Part shown: positions 22,491 through 33,489 of the stretch, in pieces | How positions within the stretch are numbered: the first letter of the stretch is position 1 | Layout: the number at the start of each line of letters is the position of its first letter | From: Spirogloea muscicola | Taxonomy: Eukaryota; Streptophyta; Zygnematophyceae; Spirogloeales; Spirogloeaceae | NCBI GenBank assembly: GCA_009602725.1 | Contig: WELB01000039.1 | Span: 304,722-368,721, forward strand | DNA: 64,000 bases | Reading direction: 5' to 3' | The notes under the pieces: model-generated | Databases searched by the model: none | Seen by the model: only the letters and a program-made list of their open reading frames with translations | What the model was told of the DNA's origin: nothing | Position numbers and translations under genes: made by a program

Positions 22491-25402
22491 TATCTATATT
22501 GCTGAGGTGTCAACGAGCAACATTCTGAATATGATCACTGATAACACGGTTACATGAACCGCGAAGGCGAAGCACACCTGATAAAAGTTTCTCGACAACC
22601 TGAAGTATGAGAGGTCCGGTTGAAGAGTCCAATGCATCCTGTGGCTTGACCTTAAGATACACAAAATCACCCACATTAATGTCCTTAGATTTGGGTCTGT
22701 AAGTACCGCTACGGATTGTGGCGTACCGGTTTGTGTCACGATGTTGTGCAATGCGTAAGTTGTTCATGGCCATGGGCATGTGCTTCTGAAACAGTTGGCC
22801 CTGAGCCGTGCAAACCTTCTGCCAAATCAGTGGATCATCAGGTCCACCACGCTAGTGACCAGGCTAATGTTAGCAGGTATAGCTGGATGCCGACCAAACA
22901 GAACAAAATAAGGACTATAACAGGACAAAGAAGCCCGGTTTGACATTCGAGATCCCATAATTAGCCGTGGTAGAAAGTAGTCCCAACGTTCCAAACCATG
23001 TTGCATTGCATACTTCAATTATCCTTTCTTGATGGTCTGCACCATCCGCTCTGCCAAACCATCAGCCTGTGGATGATCCCTAGATGTAAGTCGGTGATCA
23101 ATGAAGCTGCGGTCTAGCAATTGCTGGAATGCGCCTTTGAATTCTGTACCGCGGTCGGTAAGCACTTCTGCCGGAGCACCATACCGAGTGAGTTTCAGCA
23201 TTGCGGAAAGCATAAGCAATAAGCTCACTAGTCTTGGCAGGAATAATAACAACTTCTACCCATTTCGAAAAATGCTCAATCATAATGAGCACATAAGGTC
23301 TGGCACGTCTACCCAGTTGCAGTGGCCCTGCCAAATCAAGACTCCATCTATAAAAGAGCCCTTCCATTGGTAGTAAAGGATGCAACACTGGGGATTTTAG
23401 TGAGAAGGTACTACGAATACGATCGCACTCACATTGTGCCAAAACATGTTTGACAGTGTTTGTCACACCATACCATCAATATCTTGGCATAAGAAGACTG
23501 ATGGTACGCTTCACACCAAAGTGTCCATAGTTTGTGTGGACATCTTGGACTATCGGCAAACGATCAGCAGGAGGAGGGACAACCTGGTTCCCGTATTCCC
23601 GATGAGGACGAATGAGTTGATTGTTCTGCCAAACATATCGCTTAGCTCGGTGCTTGATCCTGTCTTTCTGAACAGTAGAAAGATTAGGAAGATACATGTC
23701 ATGCTGAATGTAATGAAGAACTGGAAGATCTAGTCAAACATCTTTTGAAAAGACTGTATCATCAGGCACATCAAGAGCATTGGCAATTGGCGAATACATA
23801 GCAAAACAGGCCAAATAAGAAGCAGGACTACTGACAGATTCAGACACAACATTTACTGAAAGTAAAGCAAATTGCTCTTCCACAGATACTGATATAGGAT
23901 TGCGGCTGAGTGCATCTGCATCCAAACTCTGTAACCCTGGCTTATGGACAATCTCAAACTCATACTCCGTTAACGCAGTGACCACCTGGCTAGTTTGCCA
24001 GTCAGATGATTAGTGGTTAGTAGCCACTTCAAAGGTTGATGATCGGTTGTAAGCTTAAACCGTCGTCCAAATAAGTACGGTCTAAAATGCGTGACAGCCC
24101 AAACAGCTGCAAGACAATCGCCTTCGTATGCAGAATAATTCTGTTGAGCAGCATTATTAGAACGACTAGCGTATGCAATGACGTAATCATGGGAATCTTC
24201 GTCTTGCTGTGTGAGTACAGCTCCCATGCCGAGTTTACTCCAGTCTGTGTGCAGCTGGAACTCTTTGGCATAATCAGGACGACGTAAAACAGGAGCTGTT
24301 GTCAGTGATTGATTTAACTGGCAAACAGTGTTTTCCTGTTCAGATCCCCACAGCCATTGTGTATTTTTCTTGAGAAGGCTGTTGAGAGGACGAGCCAAAG
24401 AGCTAAAATGCTCAATATATCTACGATAGAAACTGGCAAGTCCTAGAAACGATCTCAAAGATGTAAGATTGGTAGGTGCAGGGATTAACAGCATCGCTTG
24501 CACCTTGCTGTCTTGTGGTGAAAGACCCTTTGCCGTTATCTGATGCCCAAAATAATGAGCCTCAGCGAGTGCAAACCGGCATTTCCCCGGATGGCACTTC
24601 AAACCTGAACTCTGTATCAACTTGAGAACAGAGTCAATATGTTTCACATGCTCAGTGAATTCATGACTAAATCTCAAGACATCGTCTATGTAACATCTGG
24701 CGTATGGAACTCCCTTCAACACCTGGTCCATAACATGCTGAATCATAGATGGTGCATTTTTCAGTCCAAACGGCATCTTAGTCCATTGATAAAGTGTATC
24801 GACACCCCAGAATGCAGTCTTATGTCGATCACTAGGCTCAATTTCAATCTGATTGAACCCATTTTTCAAATCCAAAACAGAGAAAACCTTTGCAGAACCG
24901 ACATGGTTGAAGATTTCCTCGGGTGTAGGCATTGGATACCTATCCAATGGAGTATTAGCATTCAGCAAACGATAATCACCGCACATTCGACGGTCAGTAT
25001 AATTCCCATGTTCGTCCTTCTTTGCCAAGAGAACAGTAGGTGCTGCAAATGAACTATTAGAAGGTTCTATAATGCCAAGAGCAAGCAATTCTTGACATCT
25101 CTTTTCCACAAGCTCATCCTCTAAGGGAGACAATGTATACCTCTGCCGAAAGATGGCCTTATCACTGCTGAGAGTAATTTGGAATTTGGCACCTGTATAA
25201 GTGCCTAAATCAGTTGCTGAGAATGCAAAGCAAATGATGTTCTCCTGCAGCATGCTTGTCAATTCACGTTTTTGCTCATCACATAACTGAGGACCCAGCT
25301 GCCACTTGTACTCAACAATGCCATCATGAGCAGCAAGGGCAACAAACTTTGGTTGCTACATTGTGTCCTCTTCCTCTACAATGCCTGCAACTTCAAACAT
25401 GG

Positions 25403-26975
25403 CTAACAGTTATTGTCCATGTTTGTCAGTCCTTCTGCACCTGACTGGAGGCTTTTCTCATAGGCGTCCTGAAGCGCCGCGTATTCAGTCTTAATACGTC
25501 CCAAGACACTAGTCAGCCAAGTGATGCTATTCAAATCAAACGCCTGCCCTATCAAAGCATTCTTCTGGTCATCTGAAAAGTGTGCCGGCGTGATGTCACC
25601 TGTCCAGAATCCCATGGCTTTCTCCCGTTCCCTAGGAGTGGGAACATCAAACTGAGCAAGAGGATGTTCAGCTGTAGGAGGCCCTGTAATCACCATTCCC
25701 TGGCCAATCTCACCATTTCCTTTGATGCAGAATGCATGAGAACGAGGCGTTGCCACGAAAGTCGGAGGGGTATGTTGCTCCTGGTAGGCGTTGTTGACTG
25801 GATGATTCTGCACATATCCAGGCACTGGTGGTAGACGTCGTCCAGCATCTAAGATGAGGGCTGCCTTAGCATCCTTGTGAGGACGTTGCCCATCTATGCA
25901 AGCTTGGAGTAGAGGCACTGGAGCTAAATTAGTCCAGAACAGCCTCGCTCTGTCAGCCAAAGAGCTGACCCTAGCTGCATCTACTTTAGCACAGGGACCT
26001 AGGATGTGAAACAATCGACGAAAATCCTTTGTTGAGGCCGACCCTTTTGGCGGCTCTACTTTTTCTCTAATATAACCCATGGGTGCCGTTTGCCGACTCC
26101 GAATATTTTGCATCATTTCAAGCATAGAGAAAAAGAGATTGGTACTAGGATTGTCGAAGCCATGACCCTTCCCTGCACTCACAGGGAAACCCTGCTATGA
26201 CGAAGTCGACCTGAGGTAGTCTCTTCAGGTACTTGGGTTTGCTGGCTTCTGTAATGTCGTCTGGTAGAAGTGTGTCCCAGTCCTTGAAAGTCGTAGGAGT
26301 CACAAGTTGATGGTAGCGCTCCTGCAATATGGCAATATGTTGTGCCGCCGCTTCCCTTGCATCCTTATCGTTATCTACATATATGTAACGAGCAACCTTA
26401 TAACGGCTCCAAAGAAGGCCCGCCAAACCGGTTGCTACTCCACCAAATAACTCCAACACCACGAGCCCCTTCTCCCCTAATTCATACGGAGTAACTCCTA
26501 TGTAGAAGCGTGGATCCTCATTGGCTCTGAGGTTCGTGCCAGGGTCTACCAACTCTGCCACTTCGAAAGGTGGCTGCCCCCAAGCATCGGCCACCCTGAT
26601 GGCCGCAGTTCTAGTCCAATCTGGGAGCATTGCGAGGTACCGTCTGTACCTCTCTTCATTCAAGTCACGATTGCTCATACCCTGTATGGTCAGAGCCTTG
26701 AGCAGCCTAGGCGGCTGCAATATGTTCTGCAGTGTACCTGTGGATAAAACCCGCTTCATTCCAATGGGCACTATGGCTGATGAAGAAGCTGCAGCAGGTG
26801 GTGGTGGAGGTGGTACCTCCTCTTTGGCAATGCCTGGTGCCTTCACCTCTGCCTGCTTGTCTGCTGCTTGCTCTCTCTTGTCCTTCAATGATTTCTCTTC
26901 GCTGGCTCCTGGGCCCAGGTCTACCGGATGAGACTGTCTGTATCCCTTCAGCGGTCCATGGCCCACGCTCTGCAT
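25403..26975 (-). pseudogene. C5-cytosine DNA methyltransferase-like region of element B
   Basis: A Pro/Ala-rich N-terminal part is followed by motif I-like VLELFGGVATGLAGL, a YVDNDKDAREAA acidic loop, and motif IV-like FVIAGFPCE (the PC dipeptide holds the catalytic Cys in this family). Then come GKGHGFDNPSTNLFF, DAARVSSLADRARLFWTN and the C-terminal PTPREREKAMGFWTGDI with ALIGQAFDLNSITWL. The last three resemble DNMT3-type enzymes (AHRARYFWxN; ERxxxxGF; LLGxxWxVPVI). It lies directly upstream of, and on the same strand as, the reverse transcriptase. It is broken at least once. Membership of the element is inferred from position and strand. Confidence 0.75.
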
Positions 26976-27069
26976 CTGCGTGCTGGCCGTGCTTTCGCTG
27001 CGGCCTCCGGCTTTCGACAGGGGGATACTTTTCCGGCAGCTAGTCTGTCGGATCTAAGGCTCCTCACTC

Positions 27070-27225
27070 GTCACTACTGAGTGATCCATCCTCCCCCTGC
27101 TCTACCATAGCCTCTTCAGTCCCCTTGTAGCTGCTCCACGCTTTTTCGGCCCCTTCGAACCTTTTGTCAATTTCTTTGGGCTGGCTTTTCGCAGCCCTTG
27201 GCCCCATTGGGAGTTGTCATGAGAT
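27070..27225 (+). repeat. R1 repeat unit (plus orientation)
   Basis: Contains ACTGAGTGATCCATCCTCCC, CTTTTCGGCCCCTTCGAACC and TTTGGGCTGGCTTTTCGCA. Read in reverse it lines up with 63540-63700, including the ATGGATCACTCAGTAG stretch. It begins just past the 5' limit of element B. Confidence 0.75.
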
Positions 27226-28289
27226 ATCCCGTCGGTGGTCCATTTGTGTCGATCTGACAAGGATGGTGACGTGGAAGAATACGTGGACATTACAAGTGGA
27301 CTCACATATGCTATAGTGTGAATGAGTCGCAACCAGGTCACCTCCGGCTCACGTCAGTCAGGAAAGATTCGCACCAAATCCGGTTCGGTGTCGGAGCACC
27401 ATCCGATCCGCCGCCGTGCCTTCCCCCATCAACGGCAAGCAGCCCTTCCTGCCGCCCGAACCGCTGAAATAAAGCTCAAAGGGGGGGAAGGCGCGCGGGG
27501 CGCATGAATTGAAAGGGAGGCCAATTCAAGCCAATACATTGTTCAGGCAGAGTCGAGTGCAGACTAAACAATGCTATATAATACGGAGACCTAATCTAAG
27601 GTACCTAAGATGACATTAGTACCCACGGGTGAGCACAAACAAATCTGACAAGCTAACTTGGGGAGCTGGAGCGCCGCCACCAAAGGAAGCCGAAAAGCCC
27701 TACGTCCACTTCGATGGGTGCGCCCCCACCTTGACGAGTGCTGGCGGGTACCGGCCAGGCTAGCGGCGGGTAAAAGGTAGATAGGGATGGAAATTACAGT
27801 CTCGGGCTACACTGGCCTTCGAGACGGTCTCAGGCTACACTGGCCTTGAGACCTGGGGTGCCAAAAAGGCCAAATGGCCAGCCCCCAAAACCCATGTAAT
27901 TCTTTGCCTGACCAATGATAAGGGGTGCGGAGGGTCGGGGCCGAGTAATCCACTCGGCCCAGTCTTTTGCTCCTGCCAGAACTGCCCCCAGCGCCGCCGC
28001 CGCCGCCGCATTGCCGTCGTCGGCGCGTCTTCGCTGCTGTCCAGCCACGCCAGGGAGGCGTGGGCTCGCAGGAAGGGCAGCCGCGCTGCTTAAAAGCCTT
28101 ACCCCGGGGGACTTCGCTGCCGGTCGCGACAGAATCGGTGCACAGGTAAACCACGAAACATCGTGACCTTGTGCGTGAGGTGCAGATATCGGGTATTGCC
28201 TCGGTCTGCTCTGAGGCTGTCATACACAGTCTTGCGTCGTTTATTTGTTGAAGGTTCCATCGCTAGACCTTGTGACCGGTGACTGGTTC
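27226..28289. other. Intergenic region, no gene recognised
   Basis: No conserved coding sequence on either strand. It holds a duplicated stretch (27801-27848) reading TCTCGGGCTACACTGGCCTT and GTCTCAGGCTACACTGGCCT in tandem. Confidence 0.4.
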
Positions 28290-28389
28290 TTGCACTGCGG
28301 TGCCGGTTACCGTTACTTGAGATTTGCACTGCGGTGCCGGTTACGGTCACTTGGAATTGCACTGCGGTGCCGGTTACAGTTAACGGGAA
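28290..28389 (+). repeat. Three tandem ~34-base units
   Basis: TTGCACTGCGGTGCCGGTTA starts at 28290, 28324 and 28357, giving spacings of 34 and 33 bases. It sits just before the LTR-like fragment at 28484 and may be part of that element's leader or 3' untranslated region. Confidence 0.8.
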
Positions 28390-28483
28390 TCTGCGCTATT
28401 GCTTGACCGGGGTTTCGCTACATTGAGTACCTTGTGTCTTGTTCTCAGCATCCGCGGTTTTACTTGGCTCCGTTGCCGGGATT

Positions 28484-28735
28484 GGGGGGGGTAATTTGCA
28501 ATCATCCATCACAAGCTCAAGTCTACTATCGTACTATTACTAGACTATCTTCTCAGCAATGCTTTTGTTTACAAATAGGAATACCTAATTTTGTGAGTTT
28601 TACTTTTATTCACAATGTGTTGCGCTACCTGTCACGTAGACTCCAACAATCTCACTTGAATTTCTGACCAATCTGTTGTATCGACGTTATATGGCACTCG
28701 ACACTCCGTGGCACGACAGAGTGCCACTTCTTCTT
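28484..28735 (+). mobile_element. LTR-like fragment C, related to elements A and B
   Basis: Starts with a run of eight G (GATTGGGGGGGGTAATTT), like the poly-purine tract of elements A and B. It ends in a stretch (CGACGTTATATGGCACTCGA, then CGTGGCACGACAG) that is shared, with changes, by the ends of A (near 18030-17985, reversed) and B (near 22130-22088, reversed). Orientation is opposite to A and B. No coding part was seen. Confidence 0.55.
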
Positions 28736-28769
28736 TCTGCGCCATCCGGCCCTTTCAAACAGTGTCCAA

Positions 28770-28965
28770 TCCTTTGGGCTGGCCTCTCACACCCATTGCC
28801 GTGTACTGGAAGAGAGCTGTTCTCTCCCTCTACTGACAGCCATCGCCCTCTACTGGAAGAGTCCATCTTTGGCACCTTTCGGACCTCTGGACTTGTTCTT
28901 TCTTTCTGGGCTGGCCATTCACGGCCCCCGCCGCTTTCGTTAGAGCTCACTTGTTTTCTCTCCCT
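28770..28965 (+). repeat. R1 repeat cluster (plus orientation)
   Basis: Two cores: CTTTGGGCTGGCCTCTCACA at about 28774 and TTTCTGGGCTGGCCATTCAC at about 28902, with CCATCCGGCCCTTTC just before the first. That flank matches 33271-33285. Confidence 0.65.
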
Positions 28966-29449
28966 GCCTCCCTTGTCCCTTCTCTCCGCCCCTCTCCACT
29001 CCCTCTGTCCCCTCTCCCAACCCACTTCCCCGCCTCCATTCCTAGAAGATCCACAGGGTGGTGGCCATGAAGACCCAATTCTAGAGACTGGTATGGTGCA
29101 GACGCAACACTCTGCTTCAATTGAGCAGATAGTGCCAATTAGGCAACTAAAGTGTGGGCAGTCCTAGGAAGTCACAAGGGGGCCCTACAATCAGTCCTAT
29201 ACTCCCCAAGGTCTCAGCCTTGGGGCAGCAAATGCTGGTTGAGCATCAATAAGGGAACAGCAATCAAGAACATGCTACAGTTACCGTCGTGTCGGACAGC
29301 TTGCTGCTACTGTACCTGTTCTGTCCTATGTTGCCACTACGCTAGCCGACGCTGCTTGCCTACAAGCGCCACCCTGATGAGGATGCTCGCACGCTCGCAC
29401 TGCTCTTATCTATCTACTCCTGCACTGCTGTTGGTGTGCACAAGCTGTG
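28966..29449. other. Intergenic region downstream of the TTL-like gene
   Basis: No coding sequence recognised. A pyrimidine-rich patch lies at 28960-29030. The 3'UTR of the minus-strand TTL-like gene should lie just below 29450. Confidence 0.4.
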
Positions 29450-32000
29450 TCAAAACTCCACCCGCATTATCCGCGTGTACTGCCTCACGATTGTCTCCAG
29501 GGCTGATGCGTCAGCGCCGACAATGACCTTGACGCACTGCCCATTACGGAACGCCTTGAACGTCGGCACCGACTTGATGCCCTCCTTGACGGCCAGCTCG
29601 TGCATCTCGTCAATGTCGACCTGCCGGAAAATATCCACTAAATGAGCTCCTCACGGGATTGCCAATGTCGGATGGTAGTATAATCATTAGTCCAGAACGA
29701 GCTTCACTCCTCGCCCTACTGCAGCTGACTGCTGAAGTCCTTCAAACATCCTTGGGTCTGCAATCAAATATCCTTTGGTACGCGAGAGGCTTCTACTTGC
29801 TAGCCAAGACTGGAAGGCGCCCACCTTGAAGAAGCGGCATGCTGGGAACTGCTTGCTGAGCCTGGTGACCAGCGGCGCAATCTCTTTGCAGGGCCCACAC
29901 CACGTCGCGCTAAAGTCTACGACTGCAAGCGCTGTGCCAAATTCGCCAAGAGCGGCAGCAAAATCAGTCCAACTTGCTTCATGCTGCACAAGTTCACCAC
30001 TCAGGGACGGATATCCCAAAGCTGCCCGAAGGAGCCAAATCTAGCAGCAGTCTGCCCTGCTCTTCTGTGGATTCAGAGCACGCAAGATCTGCCAGTAGAT
30101 GCTCGACACAGACGCCCTGGTCCTCATTACATTGCAGCGATGAGGTGGAGAGGCAGCTGCAAACCAGCTCGCTTGACATCCGCATACTGCTCCTCACTGG
30201 TGATGTCTGCCGCGCCTTCTAAGCCGTACTTGGCTGCCATGGCCTTCTTCAGCGCAACTTGCACACCGGTGAGGCCCTTCTCCACATCCCCATCGCCAGG
30301 CATCTGCTGCGCCAGCGCCTCATAGTCCCGCAGCGCCTCTGGCCACCTCTCCAGCTGCCAGAGGGCAAGCGCCATGTAACACATCCTCCCCTTAGCAGTC
30401 ACTTGACAAGGAAACCCAACCCAAACTGATGATTAGCACAAACTTAGACAGACTCTCACACGCGTCATTTCAACGTCTCCACTTATCTGATAGCAACACG
30501 GCAAGCCAAGCATATGGACGAGTCCCCCAGCTCACACATTTGCTGACAGGGTTGTCATGGATCTGGTCTACTCCCACGAAGGACTTCCATTCTGCGGCGC
30601 ACTGACAGGGTACCTTGGACAGACAGTTGGCTCGGCGCAGCAGGGCTTTGGTGTAGTGCGGGTGCTCTCGGAGCGCCACGTTGCAATCCTGGAGCGCCTC
30701 CTGCCACTGGCCGAGCTTGGAGAGGCACGCCGACCGATTGCAGAGGAGCACGGCATTGCCCGGGTCGAGGCTGAGCCCCTCGCCGTACGTCGCCGCAGCG
30801 CCAGCGTAGTTGCCCTCGCGGAAGAGGTCGTTGCCCCCCACGCGAGCCTGAGCCAGCGACCGCGCCTTCTTCAGTGTCGCAGCGAGCTGCTGGCTCTCGG
30901 GGTCCTTGCGCAGCGCCGCCTCTGTGGACGCCGCCGCCGCTTCAAACCTGGAGCACCAAAAGACAGAAAGCAGCTTTGCACTCAGAAGCGCACCTTGCTT
31001 GATTGGCCAGCTCGACATGGTGGATGACCCCTCGGGTTTGCTCGCATGTACTTCATGTTTCTGTCAAGGTGTTTGAGTGGTCAAGGACTGCCAAAGATCC
31101 AGCGCGCTGTTGAATGGTAGAGTTCCTCACCTTCCAAGGGCGATGTCCACTCGAGCCCGCATGTTTACCACAACTGCATTGGGAAAGAGGCCCTTGGCAG
31201 TCGTGGCAGCCTTCTGCGCGAGCGTGACGGCAGCGTCCGCCTCCTCAGGCCGGCGCAGCTTGAGCAGGGCCTCCGCGCGGCTCACAAGGACCTGGACCCA
31301 CATCAGCGAACCGCTCCTGCCTCCGTCAGGCAGCTCTTCCTAGTCAGGGGCACACTGCCATGGTGCAACTCGGTGCATCTGCAATCCCGAGTTCTCCAGT
31401 GTATGCTACGGAGCTTGCATCAGTTCACAGCGAGTGAGCCTGAGGCAAGAGCAGCTCATGACCACACAGCAAGCAGAGCTCTGCCTATCATCACTTTGCG
31501 GCCAAGGCCACGGCGCAACCCAGCTGCCACTCGACGCCTTGACAGCCCAGCTCCGACAGCGGCAGCCGCCTCACGCCAGAAAGTCCCTCGATCCGGCTAA
31601 CCTGAGGCGCGAGGTCGGCGTGCACGGCGGCGGCGTCGGCCTCGCGCAGGAGCGCCTCCCAGTCACCGATGCGCCGCGCCTGCTCCAGGCTGCGGGCGTG
31701 GCGCTCCAGCCGGTCCAGGCGCGCCAGGCCCTCGGCGGCGGCGACAGCATCCTCGCCGCCGCCACCGACGGCATCGCCATTGCGGGCGGCGGCGGCGGCG
31801 AGGGCGACCATCTCGCAGCGGGCGTCCTGCCAGCGGCCGAGGCGGAGGTAGAGGGCGGCGAGGCGGGCGCGCGCGCGAATGTAGGAGGCGTCCAGGCGGA
31901 CGGCCTCCTGGCAGTCGGCGACGGCCTCCGCCAGGCGGCCCAGCGCCGTCAGCGCCGCGGCGCGATTGGCGCGGTACGGCGCCTTGAGCGGGGCCAGCAG
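29450..32000 (-). CDS. TTL-type TPR protein with C-terminal thioredoxin domain, 5' end in a gap
   Basis: Resembles plant TETRATRICOPEPTIDE THIOREDOXIN-LIKE proteins, scaffold proteins linked to brassinosteroid and stress responses in plants. Exons on the minus strand: 31602->32000, 31131-31291, 30614-30947, 30198-30354, 29825-30021, 29450-29620; phases agree throughout. TPR parts: ANRAAALTALGRLAEAVADC, ALLKLRRPEEADAA, GNDLFREGNYAGAAATYGEG, LLCNRSACLSKLGQWQEALQ, LERWPEALRDYEAL. The thioredoxin part has VVDFSATWCGPCKEIAPLV, an intact WCGPC redox centre that many plant TTLs have lost, and KSVPTFKAFRNGQ. The stop is TGA at 29450-29452. The N-terminal exons fall in the N run 32001-32685. Confidence 0.9.
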
Positions 32001-32685
32001 NNNNNNNNNNNNNNNNNNNNNNNNNNNNNNNNNNNNNNNNNNNNNNNNNNNNNNNNNNNNNNNNNNNNNNNNNNNNNNNNNNNNNNNNNNNNNNNNNNNN
32101 NNNNNNNNNNNNNNNNNNNNNNNNNNNNNNNNNNNNNNNNNNNNNNNNNNNNNNNNNNNNNNNNNNNNNNNNNNNNNNNNNNNNNNNNNNNNNNNNNNNN
32201 NNNNNNNNNNNNNNNNNNNNNNNNNNNNNNNNNNNNNNNNNNNNNNNNNNNNNNNNNNNNNNNNNNNNNNNNNNNNNNNNNNNNNNNNNNNNNNNNNNNN
32301 NNNNNNNNNNNNNNNNNNNNNNNNNNNNNNNNNNNNNNNNNNNNNNNNNNNNNNNNNNNNNNNNNNNNNNNNNNNNNNNNNNNNNNNNNNNNNNNNNNNN
32401 NNNNNNNNNNNNNNNNNNNNNNNNNNNNNNNNNNNNNNNNNNNNNNNNNNNNNNNNNNNNNNNNNNNNNNNNNNNNNNNNNNNNNNNNNNNNNNNNNNNN
32501 NNNNNNNNNNNNNNNNNNNNNNNNNNNNNNNNNNNNNNNNNNNNNNNNNNNNNNNNNNNNNNNNNNNNNNNNNNNNNNNNNNNNNNNNNNNNNNNNNNNN
32601 NNNNNNNNNNNNNNNNNNNNNNNNNNNNNNNNNNNNNNNNNNNNNNNNNNNNNNNNNNNNNNNNNNNNNNNNNNNNNNNNNNNNN
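32001..32685. other. Assembly gap (685 N)
   Basis: Unresolved bases. The gap hides the 5' end of the TTL-like gene. Satellite-like R1 sequence lies about 220 bases to the right. Confidence 0.95.
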
Positions 32686-32904
32686 CCCCCTCCCTCCCTC
32701 CCCTCCGGAAAAGCAGTCGTGTTACCAGACGCCTCCCTTCCTCACCTCCCCCCGGGGCCTAGGGGCAACGGTTACGCCGGGACGGCGCCAAGCGGCGGTG
32801 ACGGTGACGGTGACGCGGGTGGGGAAACGGCGACGGCGACGGCGACAGGCGGGCGCGGGAAGCGAGAAGGCGCGCGGTGCGCCGGATACGAATACAGTAA
32901 GAAG

Positions 32905-33345
32905 AAGGGCTCGCCCATTGAGGATAGGGGCTGGAAAAGCCAGCCCAAAACAGAATGAACAAAGTACGAGAAGGGGGCCAGAGGAAGCGCTAAGAAAACA
33001 AAGCACACAAAGCAAGAAAGCAGCTACAATCACTCAGTAACCCCTGCTAAGCAGCCGCAAATCAGAGAGGCTAGGGTCCTGAAAGTGGAAACAGACTTCC
33101 CGTGAATGGCGATGGCTGTGACTGGCCAGCCCAGAGAGTGATTGGCTCGCCCGTAGAGAAGAGGGGCTGGCAAAGCCAGCCCACAAAGAATGGACAATGT
33201 CCAAAGCCAGAGAAAGAGGTGCCGAAAAGGGGAATGAATGAATATCTGCGATCGGTATCTTGCGCTTTGCCGCCATCCGGCCCCTTCGGACTGTGTCCAT
33301 TCCTTTGGGCTGGCCTCTCACAGCCACCAGTCAATCTGGAAGCGC
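32905..33345 (-). repeat. R1 repeat cluster (minus orientation units, one plus unit)
   Basis: Starts with GGGCTCGCCCATTGAGGATA, then GGGGCTGGAAAAGCCAGCCC, whose arms GGGCTGG/CCAGCCC can pair. It continues AAGTACGAGAAGGGGGCCAG, CACTCAGTAACCCCTGCTAA and GCAGCCGCAAATCAGAGAGG. Further cores lie at 33120-33190. A plus-oriented copy (CTTTGGGCTGGCCTCTCACA) closes the cluster at about 33303. Confidence 0.8.
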
Positions 33346-33489
33346 TGCTATGTTACAAATGAAGCTCGTCGAGGGAAAGCGCAGATCAATCAGGAAAGCT
33401 AGTGACCATCACGGATGGCCACTCAATATCCCCTGGTCAGCACCCGCAAGTCGGATAAGCAGCCAGCAATGACGAGATTTGAGTGGGGG

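Larger units (their letters stand above)
22088..27050 (-). mobile_element. Fossil Ty3/gypsy-like LTR element B with a methyltransferase region
   Basis: Minus-strand element. Order from its 5' side: C5-cytosine methyltransferase-like region (26975-25403), reverse transcriptase (25262-about 24300; RRMCGDYRLLN, VLDLKNGFNQ, MPFGLKNAPS, CYIDDVL), RNase H (about 24300-23970; LHTDWSKLGMGAVL, YASRS), integrase (about 23700-22827; GHFGVKRTI, WSLDLAGPL, TEFKGAFQ, HPQADGLAERMVQTI), a C-terminal region (22779-22494), a PHD finger (about 22490-22290), a G-rich poly-purine tract near 22260, and an LTR-like end finishing at 22088. No gag or protease was found before the methyltransferase. The element is broken, with roughly half a dozen breaks. 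Its 3' domain order matches element A, so the two belong to one family. Confidence 0.85.
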
